Positions 18,500-26,178 of a DNA stretch of 64,000 bases are shown here, in pieces. Positions within the stretch are counted from its first letter, which is position 1, and each line of letters opens with the position of its first letter. The DNA is taken from contig NZ_CP129965.1 in assembly GCF_030503635.1 (NCBI RefSeq), forward strand, positions 186,001-250,000, written 5' to 3'. A model generated the notes under the pieces. It was not told where the DNA came from and searched no databases. It saw only the letters and a list, made by a program, of their open reading frames with translations. Source of the stretch: Corynebacterium sp. P3-F1. GTDB taxonomy: Bacteria; Actinomycetota; Actinomycetes; Mycobacteriales; Mycobacteriaceae. The translations under genes were made by a program, and so were the position numbers.

Positions 18500-19842
18500 G
18501 GGGAGCCGGTTCTGACAGCCTCCGCTTCTGGCAATGCGAATTGCCAATGGCCGTCAATCTTTTGTTTGTAGCCGTACTTGATTCCATCAGGTCCTTGCTG
18601 GAGCTCGTGCGACGTGAGCTCGTAGTGCTGCGGTAGCCCATCGCGCCCATAGGACATCGTCCGGTGCAGTTTCTCGAACGGGCCGGGGATTCCCCGCCGC
18701 TCCATCAACCATGCGGCCAAGAGAGTCACCAGCCACACTCCTGTGGCCAAAGCCATCTGCCCGGCAATGGGGAAGTCGTGCCCAATGCCGAGCAGGAACA
18801 CAGATGTGAGCGGGAACAGGATGAGGGTCTGGCCGAGGTATCCCGTCATGGACCGCTTGCCTAGGGCGTTGAAGGAAGCGAGCCAGCCGGGAACAGCCGC
18901 ACCCTCGTTGATCCGGCGCTGCACCGGACGCATCGCAAGCATCACCGCGGCGAGAATCCCCGGCCCCGTCAGTCGCCCTAGCGCTTGATTGAGGAGGGCG
19001 AAGCCCGGTTCCCACTCGTAGGGCAGCACACCCACCGATGACAGCCCGAACGGAAAGCCTACGAAGAGGATTACGAGCACCGTGACGATCACCCACGCCC
19101 ACAGGCGGCCGGCATACCCGTCCACATCCTGCATCACCCGCTCACGCCCCCACACGAACCCGAGGAGGACAAGGGGCAGGATGGACAGGGTGGGGAAGGC
19201 GTGCGCACCCAGCACCCCCACAGCGTGGTGGAGCTGGTCGACGTATGTCGGCTGCATATCGCCGTAGAACATGTCCATGGACAGTATCGGGGCGCCCGGC
19301 CCCTGAATGAAGATCATGAGCGCCCCGAGTGCGCAGTAGGCACACCAGAGTCCGAGCAAAACGCCTGAGACAATCCGCAGGACTCTGTCGCTGCCTCCGA
19401 TGAGCAGAGCAGTCACCATTCCGCAGATGCCGTACGCGGTGAGAATGTCGCCCGGAAAGAAGAACACTAGGTGCACGAGACCGAAGCAGAAGAGGAAGAA
19501 GTACCGCTTCAGTACCACCTTCTTCGCGGCCCTGTTGGTGTAACCGCGCCGCCACAGACTTCCCACGATCATTCCGATCCCCATGCCGAGCAGCATGGAG
19601 AACATCGCCAAACCACGCACGTGGACGAACATCGCCTGGAAAATAATCAGGACTATGTCCAGAGCACTCGGATCCGCTCCTGTCCCACCGAAGAATTCTG
19701 AGTGAGCGGCATCGTGTGAGGCAAGCCAATTGGTGGGCACATTCGCCAGCGCGATGCCCAACAGGGCCATACCCCGTGCGACATCCGGCGCGATGTAGCG
19801 CACTTTGCTCACTCCCGCGCCTTGCTGTGTCCGAGTTTTCAT
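18496..19842 (-). CDS. DUF418 / YeiB-family membrane protein
   Basis: 448 aa from ATG 19842, which is preceded by AAGGAG at good spacing; the frame is open upstream but that part is not conserved. The N-terminal IAPDVARGMALLGIALANVP is the signature start of YeiB/DUF418 proteins, followed by about eight to ten hydrophobic helices and the C-terminal DUF418 region (LNQALGRLTGPGILAAVMLA, GKRSMTGYLGQTLIL). Such proteins resemble membrane acyltransferases, but their function is unproven. It overlaps the convergent esterase by four bases. Confidence 0.8.
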   Translation of the reverse strand: MKTRTQQGAGVSKVRYIAPDVARGMALLGIALANVPTNWLASHDAAHSEFFGGTGADPSALDIVLIIFQAMFVHVRGLAMFSMLLGMGIGMIVGSLWRRGYTNRAAKKVVLKRYFFLFCFGLVHLVFFFPGDILTAYGICGMVTALLIGGSDRVLRIVSGVLLGLWCAYCALGALMIFIQGPGAPILSMDMFYGDMQPTYVDQLHHAVGVLGAHAFPTLSILPLVLLGFVWGRERVMQDVDGYAGRLWAWVIVTVLVILFVGFPFGLSSVGVLPYEWEPGFALLNQALGRLTGPGILAAVMLAMRPVQRRINEGAAVPGWLASFNALGKRSMTGYLGQTLILFPLTSVFLLGIGHDFPIAGQMALATGVWLVTLLAAWLMERRGIPGPFEKLHRTMSYGRDGLPQHYELTSHELQQGPDGIKYGYKQKIDGHWQFALPEAEAVRTGSP

Positions 19843-19971
19843 TCCCCAGCTCCTTCTAGCGCGAGCACAACGTGCGTGTGACGTGGTGTACACCCTGAAA
19901 TATACGCGTGCATGAGCTCGAGAAAGCGGCCTGAGGGAACGCGCGACCCGTCGCGAAGCAGCATTGCTGGA

Positions 19972-20715
19972 AACTTGAAGGTCCCCAATGTCGGCGAGGA
20001 CGAGCGCTTTCTTTTTATCCGACGTTTTGCCAACCGCTTGGCAGGGTGTCAAGTACGCCAGCGTCCCGGAAGGCGGCACGCTCGCAGTGCTCGGGCTCGG
20101 CCCTATTGGCCAGATGGCTTCCCGTATCGGGGCGCGCACTTCGGCTACCGCGTGATCGGCGTCGACCCCGTTGCGGAGCGCCGCGCCATGGCATCCCGGC
20201 ACGGCATCGAGGTTCTTGAGGGCGGCGAGGGGGTCGTCGAGGAGTTGCGAGAGCTTACCGACGGCCGCGGGCCCGACTCCGTCGTCGATGCCGTCGGCAT
20301 GGAAGCACACGGGTCTCCCATTGCCGGCACCGCGCAGGCGGCTACTGGCCTGCTGCCCTCACCGCTCGGCCGCGCTGCCATGGACAACGCGGGTGTGGAC
20401 CGCCTCAGCGCGCTCTACACCGCTATTGACGCCGTGTGACGCGGGGGAACCATCTCGTTGAGCGGCGTCTACGGCGGGATGAAGGACCCGATGCCGATGA
20501 TGACGCTTTTTGACAAGCAGGTGCAGATGCGGATGGGCCAGTGCAACGTGCGCAACTGGACAGATGACATCCTCCCGCTGGTTGACGACCGGTCCGACCC
20601 CCTCGGCGTACTCGACCTGAAAACCCACACGGCATCGCTCGACGACGCTCCCGCCATGTACGAGAAGTTCCAGAAGAAGGAGGACGGCTGCATCAAGGTC
20701 GTGCTCCAGCCGTAA
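19972..20715 (+). pseudogene. Decayed zinc-dependent alcohol dehydrogenase
   Basis: Remnant of a long-chain zinc alcohol/formaldehyde dehydrogenase. Recognisable pieces come from different frames. KVPNVGEDERFLF is in frame 1. LSDVLPTAWQGVKYA and LAVLGLGPIGQMASRIG, the latter holding the NAD-binding GLGPIG, are in frame 2. GYRVIGVDPVAERRAMASR, SVVDAVGMEAHG and the C-terminal part are in frame 1 again. Two compensating frameshifts lie near 20008-20017 and 20131-20140. An in-frame TGA at 20437-20439 interrupts IDAV-RGGTISLSGVYGG. The catalytic zinc-binding N-terminal half is missing. Bases 19843-19971 hold nothing else recognisable. Confidence 0.85.
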
Positions 20716-20736
20716 GCGGAGCCAACGACTGCGAGG

Positions 20737-20768
20737 GACCCTGCGAGCTCGTTTCTCGCGGGGTCTTT
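20737..20768 (+). terminator. Rho-independent terminator of the dehydrogenase remnant
   Basis: Stem GACCCTGCGAG (20737-20747) with CTCGCGGGGTC (20755-20765), 7-base loop, one G-U pair, then TTT. Confidence 0.6.
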
Positions 20769-20794
20769 CCGCTAATCAGTCGCCCACGCCGATG

Positions 20795-20852
20795 AAAAAA
20801 GTGGCTCTCCGACCGACATATGTTCATCTAAATAAGTGCTGGTCGGAAAGCC
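20795..20852 (-). terminator. Terminator of tRNA-Pro
   Basis: On the minus strand, GGCTTTCCGACC (20852-20841) pairs with GGTCGGAGAGCC (20814-20803) with one mismatch and a 26-base loop. It is followed by TTTTTT (20800-20795). It starts 18 bases after the tRNA 3' end. Confidence 0.65.
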
Positions 20853-20870
20853 GAAACCCATAAAAATGTG

Positions 20871-20944
20871 TCGGGCTGACAGGATTTGAACCTGCGACCC
20901 CTACACCCCCAGTGTAGTGCGCTGCCAAACTGCGCCACAGCCCG
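20871..20944 (-). tRNA. tRNA-Pro (anticodon GGG)
   Basis: 74-nt cloverleaf on the minus strand. Acceptor CGGGCTG pairs with CAGCCCG, discriminator A. The anticodon stem is CTACA/TGTAG around loop CTGGGGG, giving anticodon GGG (reads CCC/CCU proline codons). The T-arm is GCAGG-TTCAAAT-CCTGT. CCA is not encoded. A T-rich terminator follows. Confidence 0.93.
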
Positions 20945-21036
20945 TTGTTCGCTCGCGGTGCACGCGCTCGCTTGCTCGCGTGGAACTTGGACAGATTACC
21001 GCATGGTCGGGTAATTGCGGTAATCGGCTGGTCACG

Positions 21037-21042
21037 TAAAGT
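21037..21042 (+). promoter_or_regulatory. -10 hexamer TAAAGT of leaderless secA2
   Basis: TAAAGT ends 6 bases before the secA2 ATG, with no ribosome binding site between. Confidence 0.45.
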
Positions 21043-21048
21043 TGCCCC

Positions 21049-23346
21049 ATGGGCAAGTTTGACTGGTTCTGGAAAGCGATGGGCTCGTCCACCGAGCGCA
21101 ACGACAAGAAATCCAAGGGCATTGTCTCGCAGGCGCACGGCTTGATCGACAGCTATGCGCAGCGCAGCGACGCGGAACTGGTCGAGGCGATCCGGGGGAC
21201 GGTCGCCGGCGGGAAGATCACGGCCAAAGCGGATTTCTTGGCGGTTCTGTCTGTGGCATCGTCCCGAGCGCTTGGCATGACGCCGTTCGAGGTACAGAAC
21301 CAAGCGGTGCTCCGCCTGCTCGAGGGCGATGTGATCCAGATGGCCACGGGTGAAGGCAAGACCCTTGTTGGTGCGATGGCGGCGACGGGTTTCGCGCTCA
21401 CCGGGAAGCGGGTGCATCTGATCACGGTGAACAACTACCTTGCTGCGCGCGATGCGGACTGGATGCGCCCGCTGGTCGAGTTCTTCGGTCTTACGGTCGC
21501 GTCGGTGACCGAAGCCTCTAACCGTGAGGAACGCATCAACGCCTACCGCAGCGACATAGTCTACGCCCCGGTCGCCGAGATCGGCTTCGACCACCTGCGC
21601 GACAACCAGATCACGCACCGCGACCAGACGGTCCAGGTCCGCGCCGACGTCGCGCTTGTAGACGAGGCCGACAGCGTGCTTGTCGACGAAGCCTTGGTGC
21701 CCCTCGTCCTCGCCGGCGCCAAGCCGGGGGAGCAGGCCACCGGCAAGATCACTGAGGCGGTGTCGCATCTGGTGGAGGGCAAGGACTACACCATCGACTC
21801 CGACCGCAGGAACGTCTTCCTCACCGATGAGGGGGCGTCCAAGGTGGAGCGCGCCCTCGGCATCGATTCGTTGTACTCCGACGAGAACATCGGCACCGTG
21901 CTTGTGCGGGTGAACCTCGCCCTACACGCCAAGGCGCTGCTCATCCGGGACGTGCACTACATCGTCCAGGACGGCAAGATCGACCTTGTCGACGCGTCGC
22001 GCGGCCGCGTCGCAGAGCTGCAGCGCTGGCCGGATGGGCTTCAAGCTGCCGTGGAGTCCAAAGAAGGCCTCGACGTTTCCGAGGGCGGGCGCATCCTCGA
22101 CCAGATCACGCTGCAGGCCCTCATGCGCCGCTACCCGATGGTCTGCGGGATGACCGGTACTGCGGTCGAAGCGACCGACCAGCTGCGCCAGTTCTACGAC
22201 CTCCACGTCTCTGTGATCGACCGGGCCAAGGAATTACGCCGCTTCGACGAAGCCGACCGCATCTACGCCACCATGGACGAGAAATTCGCCGCCATCGTTG
22301 ATGAAATCGCCCACATTCATTCCACCGGACAGCCGGTGCTAGTGGGCACACACGACGTGGCCGAATCCGAAACGCTGGCAGATTCCCTGCGCGAGCGCGG
22401 CATCTCAGTCAACGTGCTTAACGCGAAGAACGATGCCGAAGAAGCCCGCATTGTCGCGGAAGCCGGCGATCTCGGCCGTGTGACTGTGTCCACCCAGATG
22501 GCCGGGCGCGGCACCGACATCCGGCTGGGAGGCGCGGACGAAGCTGACCGCGATGCCGTGGTAGAGCTCGGCGGCCTCGCCGTTATCGGAACTGCCCGCC
22601 ACCGCACCGCGCGACTGGACAACCAGCTTCGCGGCCGTGCCGGGCGCCAGGGCGACCCTGGGCTGAGCGTGTTCTTCGTGTCTCTGGAAGACGACATCGT
22701 CACAGCCGGAGGGGCCGATGAACGTGTGAGCACCCAGCCCGACACAGACGGCCGGATCGAGTCCAAGCGGGTGCAGGACTTCATCGAGCACTGCCAACGC
22801 GTCACGGAGGGGCAACTGCTGGAAATTCACGCGCAGACGTGGAAATACAACCAGTTGCTGGCGGACCACAGGGAGATCGTCGATAAGCGGCGCGCGTCGC
22901 TGCTGGACACCGATCAAGCGTGGCGCGAACTCGCCGAACGCGACCCGGCGCGTGCTGGTGAACTGGAGGGGCAGAGGATCGACCGCGGCGTGCTCGAACA
23001 AGCGGCGCGCGACATCATGCTGTTCCACCTCGACGACGAATGGTCCGAACACCTCGCACTCATGGACGATGTGCGCGAATCGATCCACCTCCGTGCTATC
23101 GCCCGCGAAACCCCCATTACCGAGTTCCATCGAATCGCCGTGCGGGAATTCAAGGAACTGGCCAACCGTGCAGTGGAGCGCGCTACGGACTCCTTCGGAG
23201 CCGTGACTATCGACGGCGACGGTGCGCACCTCGCAGATGCCGGATGGAAACGGCCGAATGCGACATGGACCTACATGGTCTCCGACAACCCACTGTCCGG
23301 CGGAGGAAACTCCGTTATTTCCGGCATAGCCAGCATTTTCCGTTGA
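21049..23346 (+). CDS. secA2: Accessory Sec translocase ATPase SecA2
   Basis: 765 aa, shorter than housekeeping SecA and lacking the zinc-binding C-terminal tail. Walker A is MATGEGKTLVGAMAATG and the DEAD-type Walker B is VALVDEADSVLVDEA. The preprotein cross-linking domain follows, and motif VI is GRAGRQGDPGLSVFF. SecA2 exports a subset of substrates in actinobacteria together with SecYEG. The length and the position before odhI match corynebacterial SecA2. ATG 21049 lies 6 bases after a TAAAGT -10. Confidence 0.93.
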   Translation: MGKFDWFWKAMGSSTERNDKKSKGIVSQAHGLIDSYAQRSDAELVEAIRGTVAGGKITAKADFLAVLSVASSRALGMTPFEVQNQAVLRLLEGDVIQMATGEGKTLVGAMAATGFALTGKRVHLITVNNYLAARDADWMRPLVEFFGLTVASVTEASNREERINAYRSDIVYAPVAEIGFDHLRDNQITHRDQTVQVRADVALVDEADSVLVDEALVPLVLAGAKPGEQATGKITEAVSHLVEGKDYTIDSDRRNVFLTDEGASKVERALGIDSLYSDENIGTVLVRVNLALHAKALLIRDVHYIVQDGKIDLVDASRGRVAELQRWPDGLQAAVESKEGLDVSEGGRILDQITLQALMRRYPMVCGMTGTAVEATDQLRQFYDLHVSVIDRAKELRRFDEADRIYATMDEKFAAIVDEIAHIHSTGQPVLVGTHDVAESETLADSLRERGISVNVLNAKNDAEEARIVAEAGDLGRVTVSTQMAGRGTDIRLGGADEADRDAVVELGGLAVIGTARHRTARLDNQLRGRAGRQGDPGLSVFFVSLEDDIVTAGGADERVSTQPDTDGRIESKRVQDFIEHCQRVTEGQLLEIHAQTWKYNQLLADHREIVDKRRASLLDTDQAWRELAERDPARAGELEGQRIDRGVLEQAARDIMLFHLDDEWSEHLALMDDVRESIHLRAIARETPITEFHRIAVREFKELANRAVERATDSFGAVTIDGDGAHLADAGWKRPNATWTYMVSDNPLSGGGNSVISGIASIFR

Positions 23347-23390
23347 TGCGGGCGAGGGACCCCGGTGTCACAAGCGCGCAGCGGGACCAG

Positions 23391-23420
23391 TTGTCAGTAT
23401 GATGATCGTGGACTTAAATT
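23391..23420 (+). promoter_or_regulatory. Candidate odhI promoter
   Basis: TTGTCA (23391-23396), 18-base spacer, TAAATT (23415-23420). The odhI ATG is 34 bases further on, with an AGGAGA ribosome binding site. Confidence 0.45.
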
Positions 23421-23454
23421 TAGATCTGTATCCGTCAAAATGTCAGGAGAAGAG

Positions 23455-23886
23455 ATGAGCGAGAACACCGGTACACCGGAGGCACAGGTAGAGACCACCT
23501 CTGTCTTCCGTGCGGATCTTCTGAAGGAGATGGAAACGGGAGCTACCACCGCCTCTGAGCACGTCGGTGGCGTGGAGGGCCTGCCTGCCGGCGAAGCACT
23601 GCTGGTGGTCAAGCGTGGCCCGAACGCTGGTGCACGCTTCCTGCTTGATCAGGACACAACGACAGCGGGCCGCCACCCGGAGGCGGACATATTCCTCGAC
23701 GATGTCACTGTGTCGCGCCGGCACGCAGAATTCCGCCGCAACGACGGCGAGTTCGAGGTCGTCGATGTCGGATCTCTGAACGGCACCTACGTGAACCGTG
23801 AACCGCGTAATTCCCAGACGCTGTCCACCGGCGACGAGATTCAAATCGGCAAATTCCGCCTCGTGTTCATTGCGGACGAGGATTAG
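23455..23886 (+). CDS. odhI: OdhI, FHA-domain inhibitor of 2-oxoglutarate dehydrogenase
   Basis: 143 aa, the same length as C. glutamicum OdhI. The N-terminal phospho-site motif ETTSVFRADLL puts Thr at positions 14 and 15, the residues phosphorylated by PknG/PknA/B/L in C. glutamicum. The FHA domain (about 48-140) has GRHPEADIFLDD, VSRRHAEFRR and LNGTYVN. Unphosphorylated OdhI binds and inhibits OdhA, steering carbon toward glutamate; phosphorylation relieves this. Ortholog of GarA (Rv1827). Start chosen at ATG 23455 after AGGAGA. Confidence 0.95.
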   Translation: MSENTGTPEAQVETTSVFRADLLKEMETGATTASEHVGGVEGLPAGEALLVVKRGPNAGARFLLDQDTTTAGRHPEADIFLDDVTVSRRHAEFRRNDGEFEVVDVGSLNGTYVNREPRNSQTLSTGDEIQIGKFRLVFIADED

Positions 23887-23909
23887 AATGCCCCGCTAAA
23901 GACGGTATT

Positions 23910-23967
23910 CACTCCGCTTCGGGTCAGCAGGTTCCGCGAAAGCTGCCGTGCACCCGACGCAGGAGTG
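23910..23967. other. Long imperfect inverted repeat between odhI and ftsR
   Basis: CACTCC (23910-23915) pairs with GGAGTG (23962-23967), CGGGT (23920-23924) with ACCCG (23952-23956), and GCAG with CTGC inside. No T-run follows. It may be a transcription or RNA-processing signal between the two genes. Confidence 0.4.
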
Positions 23968-24024
23968 AAAGTGTTTCAGATAAATCTGAGCAGAGTACGA
24001 CTGAGTTAGACAGAATTAGACACT

Positions 24025-24762
24025 GTGAGCGCAATCCGGAAGACAAAGCCGAGCAATCAGGCACGCCGCTCTGGCACCAAAACCATGTCTATCGGCGTGG
24101 TGATCAAGTGCCTTAGCGAGGAGTTTCCGGATGTCACCGTGTCTAAGATCCGGTTCCTCGAATCGGAGGGGCTCATCAGCCCCGAGCGCACCCAGTCCGG
24201 TTACCGCCGTTTCACCGAAGCGGATGTGGAGAGACTGCGCTACATCCTGACCACCCAGCGCGACAACTACCTGCCGTTGAAGGTGATTCGGGAGCAGCTC
24301 GAGGCGATGGACTCGGGCAAGGTCACGGCGGTGATGACCGGCCAAAGCGCGGCCCAGCCACTCATCGCACCAGAGCAATTCGCCGCACCGGCAGCGACCC
24401 GTCTCACCGACGAAGATGTTGCCGAGCATGCCGATTGCGCGCCCGAGATCGTTGCGCAATGCATCGATGCCGGATTGATCGTTCCAGACGCTTCCGGCCT
24501 GTTCACCGTCGATGATGTTCGCGTGGTCTCTACAGCTGTTTCGCTGACCGAGTTCGGCTTGGACTCCCGTCATTTGAAACGCATCAGCCAGTCCGCCAGC
24601 CGCCAGGCGGATGTGATCAGCCAGGTCACGGAGCCCGTAGCCAAATCGGGGCGCGCGGCTGCCAAGCAAGAGGCCAGCGAGATTAGTCAGCAAATGACAG
24701 CTCTTGTGGTGTCGCTCCACGCCGCACTGGTCAAGAACGAACTCCGCCGCGGATTGTCTTAA
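24025..24762 (+). CDS. ftsR: MerR-family regulator FtsR
   Basis: 245 aa. Winged-helix MerR DNA-binding domain at about 20-95, with MSIGVVIKCLSEEFPDVTVSKIRFLESEGL, GYRRFTEADVERLRYI and the conserved RDNYLPLKVIREQLEAMD. No metal-binding cysteines of classical MerR. Position right after odhI matches Cg1631, reported as FtsR, an activator of ftsZ in C. glutamicum, and Rv1828. GTG start at 24025. Dimerisation and effector regions lie after residue 100 and are less conserved. Confidence 0.87.
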   Translation: MSAIRKTKPSNQARRSGTKTMSIGVVIKCLSEEFPDVTVSKIRFLESEGLISPERTQSGYRRFTEADVERLRYILTTQRDNYLPLKVIREQLEAMDSGKVTAVMTGQSAAQPLIAPEQFAAPAATRLTDEDVAEHADCAPEIVAQCIDAGLIVPDASGLFTVDDVRVVSTAVSLTEFGLDSRHLKRISQSASRQADVISQVTEPVAKSGRAAAKQEASEISQQMTALVVSLHAALVKNELRRGLS

Positions 24763-24767
24763 CTGTC

Positions 24768-25376
24768 ATGAGCACTGTTCCAGTTTCGCTGTGCGGGGTT
24801 TTTCCGGTTGGGCCGGAGAATTTCCTGTGCGCAGTTCTCCTGTGGGAAGAACGCCGGCGTTTTCTGCCGATCTGGCTTTCGCCAGTAGGTGGAGCTCAGC
24901 TCTTGGGAAGGATTGGGGAGTGGGAGCCAACCCGCCCCGACACGCACAACCTGCTCGTCGACATCATTGAGCAGTCGACGTCTGGGGTCGCGGCGGTCGA
25001 GCTGACCGGTTATTACAACGGTGTGTACCTGGCCCAGGTGACTATGGAAGACGGTGCCGAGATCGATTGCCGCCCAACCGATGCTCTCGCGCTGGCCCTC
25101 ATGCTGGATCGGCCGATCGAGGTCGAAGAAGATGTGCTGAGCCACGCGTCCCTGTGGCTGAGCGCAGATGACGCCGCCGCATATTTCGATATCGAGTTCG
25201 ACGATGATGTCGCGGTGGATTCTGGATCGCCCGACGCTGACCGCGGCAACTCTGCCAGCGGCGATATACAGGCCGACTTGGATTTCGAGAACCTCATGCG
25301 TGAGCTGGGCGTGGACGAGAAGGATCTCGGAATCGGTGATGCTCCTGATACGCAAGATGACAGTGGGGAAGACTGA
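24768..25376 (+). CDS. DUF151 / bifunctional nuclease-family protein
   Basis: 202 aa, position of Rv1829. The DUF151 core is at residues 15-125: VLLWEERRRFLPIWLSP, THNLLVDIIEQ, VYLAQVTMEDG and IDCRPTDALALALM. Plant members have reported nuclease activity; the bacterial role is unclear. The C-terminal 75 residues are acidic and not conserved. The start lies 5 bases after the ftsR stop, so the two are probably co-transcribed. It sits between two MerR-type regulator genes, an arrangement conserved across Corynebacteriales. Confidence 0.85.
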   Translation: MSTVPVSLCGVFPVGPENFLCAVLLWEERRRFLPIWLSPVGGAQLLGRIGEWEPTRPDTHNLLVDIIEQSTSGVAAVELTGYYNGVYLAQVTMEDGAEIDCRPTDALALALMLDRPIEVEEDVLSHASLWLSADDAAAYFDIEFDDDVAVDSGSPDADRGNSASGDIQADLDFENLMRELGVDEKDLGIGDAPDTQDDSGED

Positions 25377-25380
25377 ACCT

Positions 25381-25478
25381 AAAGTTAAAGTTGAGGTTAA
25401 AACTTCGGCGTGTCGAGGGCTCGACCCTTGACCGCAGCATATGCTTGCTTTTAAATAATCTTTAGGCTCTTTCCTAAA
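25381..25478 (+). promoter_or_regulatory. Repeat-rich promoter region of the second MerR gene
   Basis: Contains AAAGTT AAAGTT (25381-25392) then GAGGTT and AAAACTT, an inverted repeat GTCGAG-GG-CTCGAC (25412-25425), palindrome GCATATGC (25437-25444), and dyad TTTAGG-N6-CCTAAA (25461-25478), which overlaps a likely -10 region. These are probable binding sites for regulators, perhaps the MerR proteins themselves. Confidence 0.45.
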
Positions 25479-25496
25479 CTTCATGGGAGTAATTAC

Positions 25497-26078
25497 GTGA
25501 CTACGATCGATAGCGTGAACGCCGCCGACGGCATCGAAGCGCCGGTTCAGGAGACCCTTTTTGACCTGGGCCCCTCCGACGAGGTCGGCTACCGCGTCCC
25601 GATCGCATGCCAGGTCGCCGGTATCACGTACCGGCAGCTCGACTACTGGGCACGCACCGATCTGGTCCGGCCTTCCATCCGCAACGCAACGGGATCCGGC
25701 TCGCAGCGCCTGTACTCCTTCAAAGACATACTCGTCCTGAAGATTGTGAAGGGACTGCTGGACACGGGTATTTCGCTGCAGAACATTCGCCTCGCCGTGG
25801 ACAAGCTGCGTGACCGCGGAATCAATGAGATTTCTGAAATCACCCTTGTCTCTGACGGCACCACTGTCTACGAGTGCCGCAGCAACGACGAGATCATTGA
25901 CCTCCTCGGAGGGGGCCAGGGAGTGTTCGGCATCGCCGTCCCGCAGATTGTCAAGGAACTCACCGGTACTATCTCCGCGTTCCCGTCGGAGCGCATCGGT
26001 GGTATTGATGACAGCGATGACGGCAACGTCGTCGCGCTCGACGAGCTGGCTGACCGTCGTCGCCGCCGTAGCTCGTAG
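25497..26078 (+). CDS. MerR-family regulator, Rv1830/McdR-like
   Basis: 193 aa. The MerR winged helix spans residues 35-105 (GYRVPIACQVAGITYRQLDYWARTDLVRPS, RLYSFKDILVLKIVKGLLDTGISLQNIRLAV). A C-terminal part with TVYECRSNDEIIDLLGGGQGVFGIAV is typical of the Rv1830 family, called McdR in mycobacteria for its effect on cell division. GTG start with GGGAG upstream. An acidic linker and a basic RRRRRSS tail end the protein. Confidence 0.82.
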   Translation: MTTIDSVNAADGIEAPVQETLFDLGPSDEVGYRVPIACQVAGITYRQLDYWARTDLVRPSIRNATGSGSQRLYSFKDILVLKIVKGLLDTGISLQNIRLAVDKLRDRGINEISEITLVSDGTTVYECRSNDEIIDLLGGGQGVFGIAVPQIVKELTGTISAFPSERIGGIDDSDDGNVVALDELADRRRRRSS

Positions 26079-26136
26079 AATCCGATCCGCTGCCTGAAAC
26101 GGTTTCGCTTTTCGCTGCGGCGGAGCTAGTTCATCG

Positions 26137-26167
26137 CGGAGCTAATTGCTCCGGTTAAGCCGGCTTA
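26137..26167. terminator. Hairpin pair in convergent spacer
   Basis: CGGAGC-TAATT-GCTCCG (26137-26153) and the 12-base palindrome TAAGCCGGCTTA (26156-26167) lie between the converging MerR and VWA genes. There is no strong T-run on either strand, so the terminator role is inferred from position. Confidence 0.35.
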
Positions 26168-26178
26168 TCCTTCTCCCG

